Assembly (NCBI GenBank): GCA_900230115.1
Contig: LT907983.1
Location: 5,378,774-5,442,773, forward strand
Source of the DNA: Spirosomataceae bacterium TFI 002
Lineage (GTDB): Bacteria > Bacteroidota > Bacteroidia > Cytophagales > Spirosomataceae
Direction: 5' to 3'
DNA: 64,000 nucleotides
Shown in pieces: positions 1-8,283 of the stretch. The position numbers were made by a program, and so were the translations under genes. The notes beneath the pieces were generated by a model, which was not told the DNA's origin, searched no databases, and saw nothing but the letters and a program-made list of their open reading frames with translations. Each line of letters opens with the position of its first letter. Within the stretch, counting starts at the first letter, position 1.

Positions 1-87
1 TACATCTTGGGGATCTTTGGAAGCTCCACAAGAAACCAAGAAGAATAATAAAAAGAAGCAATAGATAGTCATTGATATTTTCTTCAC
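1..87 (-). CDS. Lipoprotein, N-terminus only (runs off the window)
   Basis: Only the first 29 codons are inside the window. The reading starts at GTG (87-85) as V/M-K-K-I-S, followed by a hydrophobic run and the lipobox L-V-S-C-G, so this is a lipoprotein signal peptide. The GTG overlaps the TGA stop of the gene before it (GTGA), which suggests translational coupling. An ATG lies five codons in, but it would remove the two lysines that the signal peptide needs, so GTG is preferred. It is co-directional with the mutarotase-like gene and the sugar-acid dehydratase, so a role in the same uptake or degradation locus is likely. The function cannot be told from this fragment. Confidence 0.6.
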   Translation of the reverse strand, partial: MKKISMTIYCFFLLFFLVSCGASKDPQDV

Positions 88-1043
88 GGTCTATCAATTA
101 AAAATTCATAATTAATTGACCACGTAAACGTTTCACCCGGTTTTACCTCAATCTTAGTATATGGCTCAGGACAAGAGATGGTCGCACAAGCCCAAAATAC
201 CATATTGTTGATCGGGCGATCACTTGTAATTCGAACGCCTGCCTTGGTCTTTAGGTTTTCGATTATTATATCAAAATCTTGTGCCGTATCCCCAAAGCCT
301 GTTACGTCATTAGAAAACACACTTTCAGAGGAAGCTAATGCCCTATTAAATGTTATAGCCTTGTTTTCTATTTTTGCAATTGTGTCAAAGCCTTTCGTTG
401 TACCACCTGGTTTTACATCAAAAACGAAAGATGTTTTAATATTAGCATTGGTAGGCTCATTGTCGATGATGAAAAAATTATGATTGTAAACACTGGACTT
501 TATTGTTTTGGTACCTGTATTTTTCAAACTATGACTAATAATCAAATCCGAGTTTTCTAATTTTAACTTTTTTGAATAGTCGTAAGCATACCCCATTTTC
601 ATCTTTAAACTTTGAGTAAATTCTATCTCGTCCGATTTAGATTTTATACTCCTCTCTCCTTGATTCTTAATATCATAAGTTTTAAACCTGTAGTATCCTT
701 TTTCTTTTGGCTTAATCAACTCTCCTATTCCAATTTTTAAAAAGGTTTCGCCAATTGCAGCTTCATCATATCCGATTACAGTAAACTCTTCTACTGGACC
801 AGTTATCGCATCATGTAAACCATATTCAAATTTTGGATTCCAAACACCAAAAAAACTGTGGCCTTTATAGTCTAATTCTGAAACCACTCCTGACCAATCA
901 AAACGCGTACCTTGATAATAGCCAATACCCTCTTCTGGTAAGAGGATTTTTGCACTTAATTGCCCATTGGATATTACCGTACTTGGATAGTTTTGACCAA
1001 AGCAGTTAAAGGCAACAAATATTATTGCATAAAATATTTTCAT
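84..1043 (-). CDS. Secreted galactose-mutarotase-like (aldose 1-epimerase fold) protein
   Basis: A 319-residue protein with a clear signal peptide (MKIFYAIIFVAFNCFGQ) for export. The mature part begins with the pattern typical of mutarotase-like beta-sandwich proteins: a short strand NGQLSAKILLPEEG, then QGTRFDWSGVV. This is the family of aldose 1-epimerase relatives often found beside sugar-degradation genes in Bacteroidota. True epimerases use a His and a Glu for catalysis, which I could not place with confidence, so it may bind or process a carbohydrate without being an epimerase. It lies 44 bases downstream of the dehydratase gene on the same strand and overlaps the next lipoprotein start. 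The family call is by sequence resemblance only. Confidence 0.6.
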   Translation of the reverse strand: MKIFYAIIFVAFNCFGQNYPSTVISNGQLSAKILLPEEGIGYYQGTRFDWSGVVSELDYKGHSFFGVWNPKFEYGLHDAITGPVEEFTVIGYDEAAIGETFLKIGIGELIKPKEKGYYRFKTYDIKNQGERSIKSKSDEIEFTQSLKMKMGYAYDYSKKLKLENSDLIISHSLKNTGTKTIKSSVYNHNFFIIDNEPTNANIKTSFVFDVKPGGTTKGFDTIAKIENKAITFNRALASSESVFSNDVTGFGDTAQDFDIIIENLKTKAGVRITSDRPINNMVFWACATISCPEPYTKIEVKPGETFTWSINYEFLIDRP

Positions 1044-1087
1044 TCTTAATTTCGAAAAAATGAGGTTATTAATAAATTAAAAGGTGT

Positions 1088-2335
1088 TTACCAGCCATGA
1101 ATCGCTCCATCTGGGCTTTTCAAATATGGATGAGGGAATTTTGTTCTCTCCGAAACTTCCATGACAAAGTCAGCTTTCTTAGGATTGAATACCACTCCTA
1201 AACCTGGTGCAGGATTGAGGAATAATTTACCATCCTTGAAAAGGATATAATCTTCATTGAAATAAGCGGGTCTTTCTGGTGCTCCACCACCTAATTCCAT
1301 CATACATCTTGAAGGGCTACTAGATCCTAAGACATGAACCAAAGAAGCAGTAGAAAGTGGTCCTGTAAAGTGCGGAATCATTCCTGTATAATGTGTTTCT
1401 GACAAGGCCGCAATCTTTTTTAATTCGGTCAATCCACCAGTATTGGGAAGGGTAACTCTGGCATAGTCCAATAAGCGTCCTTCAATTAATTCGTTGACAT
1501 CCCATTTGTCTCCATATTGCTCACCTACAGCAATAGGAACTTTTGTCATTGCCCTCACTTGTTTATAAACAGCCTGATTTTCGCTTCTTACAATATCTTC
1601 AACAAAATATGGCTGAAGTTCTTCTAAAGCAGTACAAACTTTGATTCCATCTATTAAATCAAAACGAGTGTGTAGGTCAATTGCCCAGTTTCCTTGGCCC
1701 CCAACTGCACTATCAATACTTTTACAGAATTCAATTGTTTTTTGAACATTTTTGTAAAAATCATAAGATACATTTGGATCACTTCCTCCTGTTGGGCCAA
1801 TTCTAAAACAACGTAATCCCGCCTTTAAGCAATCTTCAGCTTGACCTTCGGGCGTTGTTGCTTTTAAACCTCTAAAGCCAGTAGCATAACATTCCACATA
1901 ATCTCTTGTAGCACCACCCATGAGCTCGTATACAGGGACTTTCAAAGCCTTACCTTTGATATCCCACAAAGCCATTTCTATAGCTCCCAAGGCATGTAAT
2001 TTCTCTCTTCCTGGAGGATAAAACATGGTTCTGTACATGTATTGCCAAAGGTGCTCTATCCTGAAGGGGTCCTCTCCTATTATCATTTGAGCACATTGCT
2101 CAATCATATCTTTGCTTCCACCCTCGCCTATTCCTACGATTCCTCCATCTGTCTCTATTTCTACTATTCCTCTTGCTTGATTAAACAAAGGCTTGTTGTA
2201 ACCAGGTGCTGAATAGTATCTTATTTTGGTGATTTTGAGCGACGAAGTTGTGGCGAAACCACTATTTAACTTAAGACCGCCAAGCAGCACTCCTGTTCCC
2301 AATATTGTGTTTTTCAAAAACGATCTTCTTTCCAT
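1088..2335 (-). CDS. Enolase-superfamily sugar-acid dehydratase (galactonate/mannonate dehydratase-like)
   Basis: A 415-residue mandelate racemase/muconate lactonizing enzyme family member. It starts with a twin-arginine leader (MERRSFLKNTILGTG), so it is probably exported folded by the Tat system, unusual for this mostly cytoplasmic enzyme family. Metal and catalytic residues are visible in order: IDLHTRFD (metal Asp plus a His two residues on, as in galactonate dehydratase), VEDIV (metal Glu), VGEQYG (metal Glu) and PHFTGP (C-terminal catalytic His). The D-x-H and H-xx-GP pattern points to syn-dehydration of an acid sugar rather than racemisation. The exact substrate (galactonate, mannonate, rhamnonate, fuconate) cannot be read from sequence. 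It lies directly downstream of the LacI gene, so sugar-inducible expression is likely. Confidence 0.8.
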   Translation of the reverse strand: MERRSFLKNTILGTGVLLGGLKLNSGFATTSSLKITKIRYYSAPGYNKPLFNQARGIVEIETDGGIVGIGEGGSKDMIEQCAQMIIGEDPFRIEHLWQYMYRTMFYPPGREKLHALGAIEMALWDIKGKALKVPVYELMGGATRDYVECYATGFRGLKATTPEGQAEDCLKAGLRCFRIGPTGGSDPNVSYDFYKNVQKTIEFCKSIDSAVGGQGNWAIDLHTRFDLIDGIKVCTALEELQPYFVEDIVRSENQAVYKQVRAMTKVPIAVGEQYGDKWDVNELIEGRLLDYARVTLPNTGGLTELKKIAALSETHYTGMIPHFTGPLSTASLVHVLGSSSPSRCMMELGGGAPERPAYFNEDYILFKDGKLFLNPAPGLGVVFNPKKADFVMEVSERTKFPHPYLKSPDGAIHGW

Positions 2336-2364
2336 TGTTATAGGGTTGAATTTTTTATCTCAAA

Positions 2365-3396
2365 CTATTTAACTTTCATTTTAGACGACTCTTGCTGAAT
2401 AAGTTTAGCTTTCATTAGCACCTGAGTTAGTGGCATTTCCGTATTGTTAATTTTGTCTATCAACACATCTACTGCCTTCACACCAAGATCTTCCAAAGGC
2501 TGTAACATGTAAGTAATGGGACAGTAATACAACTCAAAGATCTCTGCTTGTCCAAAACTCACTATTGCAAAATCATTCGGCACTTTTAATTTTAATTCGT
2601 TTATATATCTCAGTCCGTTTATGGCAAGCCCGTAGGTTGCAAACATTAGGGCGTCTGGTTTATCTTCCATTTTCAGAAAACGATCTATGGCACTTTTTAC
2701 CTCGTTTTCTAAGTTTTCGAACTCAACCTCTGCCAACCAATCCTTATTAACTTTGATATTATTTTCTCTCAATGCGGACTGATAACCATTTATTCTTTCA
2801 TGCATATGATGCATATCTAGTTTATAAGCTATCAATCCTATTTTATCATAACCCATTTCTATCAAATGCTCGCATCCGTCAAATGAGGCTTTGAAATTAT
2901 CCGTTGCTACGAAATCAGTATTTAACTCTGGAAAATGCCTGTCCAAAAGAACCATTGGTATCTTCTTTTCTCGCAAATGCTTGATTTGCTCTTCGGAGTG
3001 CTCTGAGGCCACTATAATAAAACCATCTACCTGACGATTCATCAAAACATTAATTAAATCCCAGGCCTTTTCGGCTTTCTCATCACAACTTCCAATTATT
3101 ACTGTATAGCCTTTTCGCCTTGCTTCGTCTTCTACAACTCTAGCGATGTTGGCAAAAAACGGATTGGAAATGTCTGCTATTACCAATCCGATTGTATATG
3201 TTTTGCCGCTTCTTAGACTTTTTGCTACTTGATTAGGCTGAAAATTTAGCTTCTTAGCAATCTCTCTAATTTTTATTGCTATTTCCTTACCTACCCTTTT
3301 CTCCTTTTCATTACCATTAATCACATAAGAAACGAGGGCAGTTGAAACCCCTGCTTCTTTTGCGATATCTTTCATTGAAACCTTTTTTGTACGCAT
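2365..3396 (-). CDS. LacI-family transcriptional regulator
   Basis: A 343-residue DNA-binding repressor. The N-terminal helix-turn-helix reads VSMKDIAKEAGVSTALVSYV (residues about 6-25), followed by the hinge helix region NQVAKSLRSGKTYTIGLV. The rest is a periplasmic-binding-protein-like sugar sensor domain (IADISNPFFANIARVVE, DRHFPELNTDFVATDN). It sits between the orphan SusC-domain gene and the dehydratase gene, all on the minus strand. A near-palindrome (3452-3469) lies 56 bases upstream of its start and two related sites lie before the SusC-domain gene, so it probably represses itself and its neighbours until a sugar or sugar acid binds. The family is certain; the effector is unknown. Confidence 0.93.
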   Translation of the reverse strand: MRTKKVSMKDIAKEAGVSTALVSYVINGNEKEKRVGKEIAIKIREIAKKLNFQPNQVAKSLRSGKTYTIGLVIADISNPFFANIARVVEDEARRKGYTVIIGSCDEKAEKAWDLINVLMNRQVDGFIIVASEHSEEQIKHLREKKIPMVLLDRHFPELNTDFVATDNFKASFDGCEHLIEMGYDKIGLIAYKLDMHHMHERINGYQSALRENNIKVNKDWLAEVEFENLENEVKSAIDRFLKMEDKPDALMFATYGLAINGLRYINELKLKVPNDFAIVSFGQAEIFELYYCPITYMLQPLEDLGVKAVDVLIDKINNTEMPLTQVLMKAKLIQQESSKMKVK

Positions 3397-3451
3397 GAAG
3401 TAAACTTTAATATTGATCTTAAGAAAAAAAATACTCTTTCTGTAAAATTAG

Positions 3452-3469
3452 TACTTAATCGTTTAAATA
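3452..3469. promoter_or_regulatory. LacI-type operator O1, upstream of the lacI-like gene
   Basis: TACTTAATCGTTTAAATA, matching the perfect palindrome at 3973-3990 at 14 of 18 positions, with the core TTAA-n-CG-n-TTAA kept. It lies 56 bases before the start of the regulator gene, consistent with autoregulation. This is inferred from the shared motif and its place; no binding data. Confidence 0.6.
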
Positions 3470-3487
3470 CGGTAATAGTTAATCAAT

Positions 3488-3919
3488 TTATGGCCTTAAG
3501 ATGGTTCCATCTTCTTTTCTAACTTGCCAGTTGGACTTGGTTCCTATTGGATACTTAGCTGCTTCTTTTTCATTGATATCCACGCCCAAGCCTAAGGCTG
3601 TTACTACCACTTCCGATAGGTTCGTTTGTTCTTCCACAAGACTTACATTGATAATAGACTTGTTATTCACTTTAACACTCTGAGCTAAATAACCAATAAA
3701 TGAAAATTTCAAGGTTCCGTTGGCGGGAACGTTAATTGAGTATTTCCCATTTACATCCGACATTGTTCCTTGTGTGCTCCCTTCGAGCAAGACGCTCACT
3801 CCGGGTAGGCCTCCTGATTCGCCAGAGACGGTCCCTGTAACTGCTATGGTTTGTGCCATGGCTACTGAGCCGAAAAGCAGAAACACAATTGCTAGATTAA
3901 AAAGTTTTCCTTTCTTCAT
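3488..3919 (-). CDS. Orphan SusC/TonB-receptor N-terminal domain protein
   Basis: A 143-residue exported protein. It has a signal peptide ending AMAQ, then a carboxypeptidase-regulatory-like (CarboxypepD_reg-like) domain: VTGTVSGESGGLPGVSVLLE, GTMSDVNGKYSINVP, LKFSFIGYLAQSV. It then carries the segment LSEVVVTALG that in SusC/RagA receptors leads into the plug domain. Instead of plug and barrel (a further 800 or so residues), it ends after about 35 unrelated residues (C-terminus WQVRKEDGTILRP). No barrel remnant is seen before the next gene at 3396. It is either a truncated receptor that kept a regulated promoter or a small periplasmic domain with its own job. Two LacI-type operators lie upstream, which argues that it is expressed. 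Confidence 0.75.
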   Translation of the reverse strand: MKKGKLFNLAIVFLLFGSVAMAQTIAVTGTVSGESGGLPGVSVLLEGSTQGTMSDVNGKYSINVPANGTLKFSFIGYLAQSVKVNNKSIINVSLVEEQTNLSEVVVTALGLGVDINEKEAAKYPIGTKSNWQVRKEDGTILRP

Positions 3920-3972
3920 AAGGTTGAAAATTTATATAGTTTAACATGAGTAAATCTTGACTTGAAGCAACT

Positions 3973-3990
3973 TGCTTAATCGATTAAGCA
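3973..3990. promoter_or_regulatory. LacI-type operator O2 (perfect 18-bp palindrome)
   Basis: TGCTTAATCGATTAAGCA is a perfect inverted repeat with the central CG typical of LacI-family operators. It is 53 bases upstream of the start of the orphan SusC-domain gene and about 580 bases from the regulator's own start. It is the best match among three related sites in the locus. Confidence 0.72.
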
Positions 3991-4116
3991 CGAATCCAAA
4001 AAAATATCTTTTATTAAAAATTAATTCAGAATTAGACGTACCTCTTACCTGTCATTTCTGCTTAAGAAATTTTTAGAATTATTAATTACTTGCTGTTATT
4101 ATAGTGCTCAAATATA

Positions 4117-4134
4117 TGCTTAACCGTTTAAACA
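4117..4134. promoter_or_regulatory. LacI-type operator O3
   Basis: TGCTTAACCGTTTAAACA matches the palindrome at 3973-3990 at 15 of 18 positions and keeps the TTAA-n-CG-n-TTAA core. The two centres are 144 bases apart, a distance that would allow a repressor tetramer to loop the DNA. Inferred from sequence only. Confidence 0.6.
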
Positions 4135-4512
4135 ATCCAAATAATTTTTAAGATATATTTCAAATTATTATCTAAATAGTGCAAATTATGGCTCTTGAGA
4201 AATATACTTTAGTACCATAAAAACTGAAGAAAAGTAGCTTTGAAGTTATGTAAACGAATTTGAGACAAATTGACGCTAAGGAAGAATTCCAATTTTTATT
4301 GAGTCAAAAAAAAGTCCACAAAATTTGAAGCGACATAGATATATGTCAAAATTTTACAGATCTTTTATACAATATTAATTTTCAACCTTTGATTTATTAC
4401 CCAATCATTTTATACTCCGAAAACCCAAAATATTCTTAAAAAATATATTTTAAAGAATATTGAGTAAGAAAATAAGCCATGATTGGGTTCAATATTTACT
4501 TAAAAGACAAAA

Positions 4513-4542
4513 AAAAGTCCCAAATTCTCATTTGGGACTTTT
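4513..4542 (-). terminator. Rho-independent terminator after sufD
   Basis: A 13-bp perfect stem (AAAAGTCCCAAAT with ATTTGGGACTTTT) around a 4-base loop, followed on the minus strand by a run of T. It begins 19 bases after the sufD stop. Confidence 0.85.
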
Positions 4543-4560
4543 CTGATATCTTATTCAAAC

Positions 4561-5871
4561 TTAGATTTTGGATAGCTTTCTAGCTATTTCAGCTTCCAAG
4601 TATTCTCTAATTGAATCTATTTTTATTTCTGTAATTACATCATTGGCAAATGCTAATAACTGCATTTTTATCGCTTCTGATTTAGGAATACCACGAGACT
4701 GCATGTAGAATATTGCTTCATCATTTAGCTGTCCTGTTGTTGTTCCGTGAGAACACTTAACATCGTCAGCCCAAATCTCCAACTGAGGTTTGGTATTCAT
4801 TGTTGCTGAATCTGAGGTGATCACATTTTTACAGTGTTGGTACGCATTCGTCTTTTGAGCGACCTGCTGCACAAATATCTTCCCATTGAACACACCATTG
4901 GCTTTGTCCATTAAGATTCCTTTGTACAATTCGTTACTCTCACTGTTTGGTTTTCTATGATCTACAACCGTATGATTGTCTATATGCTGTGTTCCATTAG
5001 GAATGTATAAACCATACATATGCGAATTAATATACTCGCCATCCAATATCAAGTTGAGGTTATTGCGAACAAATCCACCATCTAGCGTTACTGTTGCAGA
5101 GTAGAAATAGCTCTTGTCTTTTTGATAAACCTGAGTTGTTCCTATATGACTTGATTCGTTACTCTCGCTCTGAACTTTATAATAATCCACTCTTGCATCT
5201 TGGTCTACATAAATCTCAGAAACCGTATTTACAAAAGCTTTTTTGTCCCCAAGAGTTCTGTATGCTTCAGCAATTTTGACTTCTGCATTTTTCTCAACAA
5301 CAATTAGATTTCTAATAATACAACCCACATTCTCTTCTCTCACATCACTAATCATTCTTAAAATGATTGGTTGCTCCAAGGTTGTATTTGCAGGAACATG
5401 AATCACCACGCCATCATTTGCAAGGGCGGTATTCATAGCTGTGAAAGCCTCGTCAGTGTTGTTGGTGATTTCTCCGTAATATTTATTCAAGAAATCTGGT
5501 ATCGCTACGATTGCTTCTTGAATTGTCATTACCTCAACCTTACCTGCTTCTATTACGTTAGACAACTCAGGATGAAAAACGCCATTTATAAAGTACAAAA
5601 GGTTTCCCTCAGCCTCTGGCAGATTTAAAGGAGCTAGCTCAGCTTTTGTGATATTACTTTTAGGGTGAAAGTTATAATCTTCACCTACAATCTTTTTAAC
5701 ATTTGAATATTTCCACTCTTCGTGACGAATTGTTGGAAAACCTAACTTTCCAAAATTGTCAATCGCCTCAACTCTAGTTTGATTAAAGGGTAATTCCAAC
5801 TTCCCATTCAAGCCTGACTTGATCTGTTGGAATTCTTCTAACAACTGATTGAGCATATTATTTGATGACAT
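4561..5871 (-). CDS. sufD: Fe-S cluster assembly scaffold protein SufD
   Basis: A 436-residue SufD, part of the SufBCD scaffold that builds iron-sulfur clusters in the cytoplasm. The N-terminal part contains the helical region with GFPTIRHEEWKYSNVKKI, and the C-terminal right-handed beta-helix carries the family hallmark run NTKPQLEIWADDVKCSHGTT with GQLNDEAIFYMQSRGI after it. It follows sufC by 15 bases in a two-gene operon that ends in a strong terminator. The usual sufB and sufS partners are not adjacent: upstream of sufC the next gene is divergent. SufD rather than SufB is supported by length and by its place after sufC. Confidence 0.93.
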   Translation of the reverse strand: MSSNNMLNQLLEEFQQIKSGLNGKLELPFNQTRVEAIDNFGKLGFPTIRHEEWKYSNVKKIVGEDYNFHPKSNITKAELAPLNLPEAEGNLLYFINGVFHPELSNVIEAGKVEVMTIQEAIVAIPDFLNKYYGEITNNTDEAFTAMNTALANDGVVIHVPANTTLEQPIILRMISDVREENVGCIIRNLIVVEKNAEVKIAEAYRTLGDKKAFVNTVSEIYVDQDARVDYYKVQSESNESSHIGTTQVYQKDKSYFYSATVTLDGGFVRNNLNLILDGEYINSHMYGLYIPNGTQHIDNHTVVDHRKPNSESNELYKGILMDKANGVFNGKIFVQQVAQKTNAYQHCKNVITSDSATMNTKPQLEIWADDVKCSHGTTTGQLNDEAIFYMQSRGIPKSEAIKMQLLAFANDVITEIKIDSIREYLEAEIARKLSKI

Positions 5872-5886
5872 GTATTCTTTACTTTA

Positions 5887-6654
5887 TTATGCGTTTACTG
5901 TTGGTCCGTCTACCTCTTCCTTTATCCAATCGTACCCTTTTTCTTCAAGTTCCAAAGCCAAGCTCTTATCGCCTGATTTTACGATTCTACCATTATATAA
6001 CACATGTACAAAATCTGGAACGATGTAATCTAGCAGTCTTTGATAGTGAGTTACCACTACAAATGACCTATTCGCATCTCTTAACTGGTTTACACCATCT
6101 GCAACGATACGTAATGCATCAATATCTAGTCCCGAGTCAGTTTCATCTAATAATCCAAGTGTAGGCTCAAGCATCGCCATTTGAAAGATTTCATTTCTTT
6201 TCTTCTCTCCACCAGAAAAACCTTCATTAAGAGACCTTTTTAATAAAGCATCGTCAATTTTAACCAATTTGGCCTTTTGCCTCATTAGTTTTAAAAATTG
6301 AGCTGCATCTAAAGCTTCTTCACCTCTATACTTTTTAATCTGATTGAGAGCAGTTTTCAAGAAATTAATAGTTGTAACTCCAGGAATTTCAACCGGGTAC
6401 TGGAAAGCTAAAAATATTCCTTCGCCCGCTCTTTCTTCTGGAGCAAGTTCCAATAAATCTTTTCCTTGATATTCTATACTACCAGATGTTACTTCGTAGT
6501 CCTCTCTTCCTGCCAATACAGAAGCAAGTGTGCTTTTTCCACTTCCGTTTGGGCCCATGATAGCATGAACTTCACCTGGCTTTATTTCTAGATTTATGCC
6601 TCTTAAAATCTCTTTCTCCTCAATTCGAGCATGTAAATCGCTGATTTTTAACAT
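5887..6654 (-). CDS. sufC: Fe-S cluster assembly ATPase SufC
   Basis: A 255-residue soluble ABC-type ATPase that drives the SufBCD scaffold. Visible motifs: Walker A GPNGSGKS (about residues 34-41), signature GFSGGEKKRNEIFQ, Walker B LGLLDETDSGLD, and the His switch VVVTHYQRLL. The SufC-specific features are the early VTTINFLKTALN stretch and the signature SGGEKKR. It is the first gene of the sufCD pair. A TAnnTTTG-type -7 box lies about 30 bases before the start. Confidence 0.95.
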   Translation of the reverse strand: MLKISDLHARIEEKEILRGINLEIKPGEVHAIMGPNGSGKSTLASVLAGREDYEVTSGSIEYQGKDLLELAPEERAGEGIFLAFQYPVEIPGVTTINFLKTALNQIKKYRGEEALDAAQFLKLMRQKAKLVKIDDALLKRSLNEGFSGGEKKRNEIFQMAMLEPTLGLLDETDSGLDIDALRIVADGVNQLRDANRSFVVVTHYQRLLDYIVPDFVHVLYNGRIVKSGDKSLALELEEKGYDWIKEEVDGPTVNA

Positions 6655-6684
6655 TTTTATCCTTCTGATTTGTCAATTAAGCCG

Positions 6685-6692
6685 CAAAAATA
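6685..6692 (-). promoter_or_regulatory. Candidate -7 box of sufCD
   Basis: TATTTTTG on the minus strand fits the Bacteroidota -7 element TAnnTTTG, about 30 bases upstream of the sufC start. No good TTTG -33 box is found at the right distance, so confidence is limited. Confidence 0.4.
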
Positions 6693-6854
6693 CGCATTAA
6701 TTACTGTTAAATATATTTTGAATCATTGATATAACTTTTAAATGACTAGTAGTGTTCCTTTTGTTGGCAATATTTTAGGAATCTCTTGAAGTATCTTATT
6801 TGCTGGCTTAATTTTAATAGATTTGAAAACTTATCATCAATAACCTAAGAATAC

Positions 6855-8279
6855 ATGGAATTGCGAGTAGACAGCGAAATTACATCGCTTCAAAAACTTA
6901 TCATACATAGTCCAGATAGTGGACTTGGTAAAGTAGTACCCTCCAAAGCACAAGATTGGCTTTTTGAAGATATTGTTCATTTAGAGACCATAAGACGAAA
7001 AGAATATGACGTTTACGTTAAGATTCTTCTATACTTTTTGGATCCCGAAAAAATCAAAGGACGAGTAAGCGAATTAAAGAATACCAAAGAACGCGGTTTT
7101 TTCAAACCAAATTCACCTGAGTATTTCAGTTCCGAAAACGTAATAGAGTTTGAAAACTTATTGACCAAGGTTTTGGAAGACGATCAAGTGAAAACCCAAC
7201 TCGTTGCGGCTGTGTGTGCATTAGAAGAATGCTCATATAGAGAAATGCAGAGTTTCTTAAAATTTGATAACGAGGAATTAACTAAGATTTTAATTACAGG
7301 TAGTACAACAGATGGAAGCATGTACTTCCCTCCTATTCCAAACCTGATTTTTACTAGAGATATAGGCATTGTTGTAAATGATCATTTGCTTTTGAATAAA
7401 CCCGCTCGTCTTGCTCGCTCAAGGGAGTCTTTGCTTGCAAAGTATGTTTTTTTCAATCATCCTTTGTTTGAAAATTCAAGAGAAAATATCATTGAGGTTG
7501 AAGAAGATGAAGACCATTTTTTATTACCCGAAAATGAGCAATACACAAGAGTAGATACATTGGAAGGCGGTGACGTCATGATGGTTGCACCAAACCATTT
7601 GTTGATTGGAATAAGTGAAAGAACGAGTGTTGAAGCAGCCAAGCAAGTAATAGCAAAGTTGTTCGAAAGGAAGGTTTTGGAAAAAGTAACCTTAATAAAA
7701 ATACCTGCAAAACGTGATTACATGCACATTGATACTGTTTTTACACAGATCAAGAGAAATGTTTGGGTTGTGCTTGGTTCTATAGCAAGATCTGCTGAAC
7801 GTGCACAGAGAGATTCTATTTGGGAAGAGCTGGGTCAAAGTCAAGTTGCTGAACAATTAGTTATTCACCAGTTTTTGAGAAATAAAACAAATCGACGTTT
7901 CGAAAACTTAGAAGACCTACTTATTTCAATTTCTAGAGACGACCTAAAATGTACCGAAGAAGTAAAATTTGTGTATTCGGGTAACAACGAATTTCCGTAT
8001 GGTGCTAGAGAACAATGGACTGACTCCTGCAACCTATTGGTGATCAAAGAAGGCGTGGCGATTGGTTATGACCGAAATGACCGTACAAGTAAAGCTTTTG
8101 AAAATGCGGGTTTCCAGTGCTACGAAGCAAATGACCTTCTAGAACTTTTTGATTCTGGAGAGCTTGATCCTGAGACTATTGAAAATACAATTATTTTATT
8201 GCCTTCTGCCGAGCTTTCTAGGGCACGAGGTGGATCTCACTGTATGAGTATGCCAATTCAAAGAGCTAATTTCTTTTAA
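6855..8279 (+). CDS. Arginine deiminase-family protein
   Basis: A 474-residue member of the guanidino-group-modifying superfamily, closest to arginine deiminase (arginine to citrulline plus ammonia). Visible catalytic landmarks: FTRDIG (substrate Asp), EGGDVMMV (Glu), MHIDTVFT (catalytic His plus Asp) and the C-terminal ARGGSHCMSMPIQR with the nucleophilic Cys at residue 463. It is longer than typical ArcA (about 410), with extra length in the N-terminal and middle parts. It is followed four bases later by ctlX, so both are probably one transcript. All catalytic residues are present, so it is likely active, but the substrate could be another guanidino compound. Confidence 0.85.
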   Translation: MELRVDSEITSLQKLIIHSPDSGLGKVVPSKAQDWLFEDIVHLETIRRKEYDVYVKILLYFLDPEKIKGRVSELKNTKERGFFKPNSPEYFSSENVIEFENLLTKVLEDDQVKTQLVAAVCALEECSYREMQSFLKFDNEELTKILITGSTTDGSMYFPPIPNLIFTRDIGIVVNDHLLLNKPARLARSRESLLAKYVFFNHPLFENSRENIIEVEEDEDHFLLPENEQYTRVDTLEGGDVMMVAPNHLLIGISERTSVEAAKQVIAKLFERKVLEKVTLIKIPAKRDYMHIDTVFTQIKRNVWVVLGSIARSAERAQRDSIWEELGQSQVAEQLVIHQFLRNKTNRRFENLEDLLISISRDDLKCTEEVKFVYSGNNEFPYGAREQWTDSCNLLVIKEGVAIGYDRNDRTSKAFENAGFQCYEANDLLELFDSGELDPETIENTIILLPSAELSRARGGSHCMSMPIQRANFF

Positions 8280-8283
8280 ATAT

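Larger units (their letters stand above)
3920..4560. other. Long intergenic region between sufD and the SusC-domain gene
   Basis: No convincing gene is seen in these 641 bases, which are very AT-rich. They hold two LacI-type operators (3973-3990 and 4117-4134) and, at the right end, the sufCD terminator (4513-4542). The part between about 4140 and 4500 contains no clear structure that I can assign. Confidence 0.6.

Noticed and set aside
178-483. Open frame of 101 codons on the plus strand
   Set aside because: Lies entirely antisense within the mutarotase-like gene, has no recognisable domain, and looks like a shadow of that gene.
4311-4325. Short stretch AAAAAAAAGTCCACA similar to a terminator arm
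   Set aside because: It resembles the left arm of the sufD terminator but has no matching second arm.
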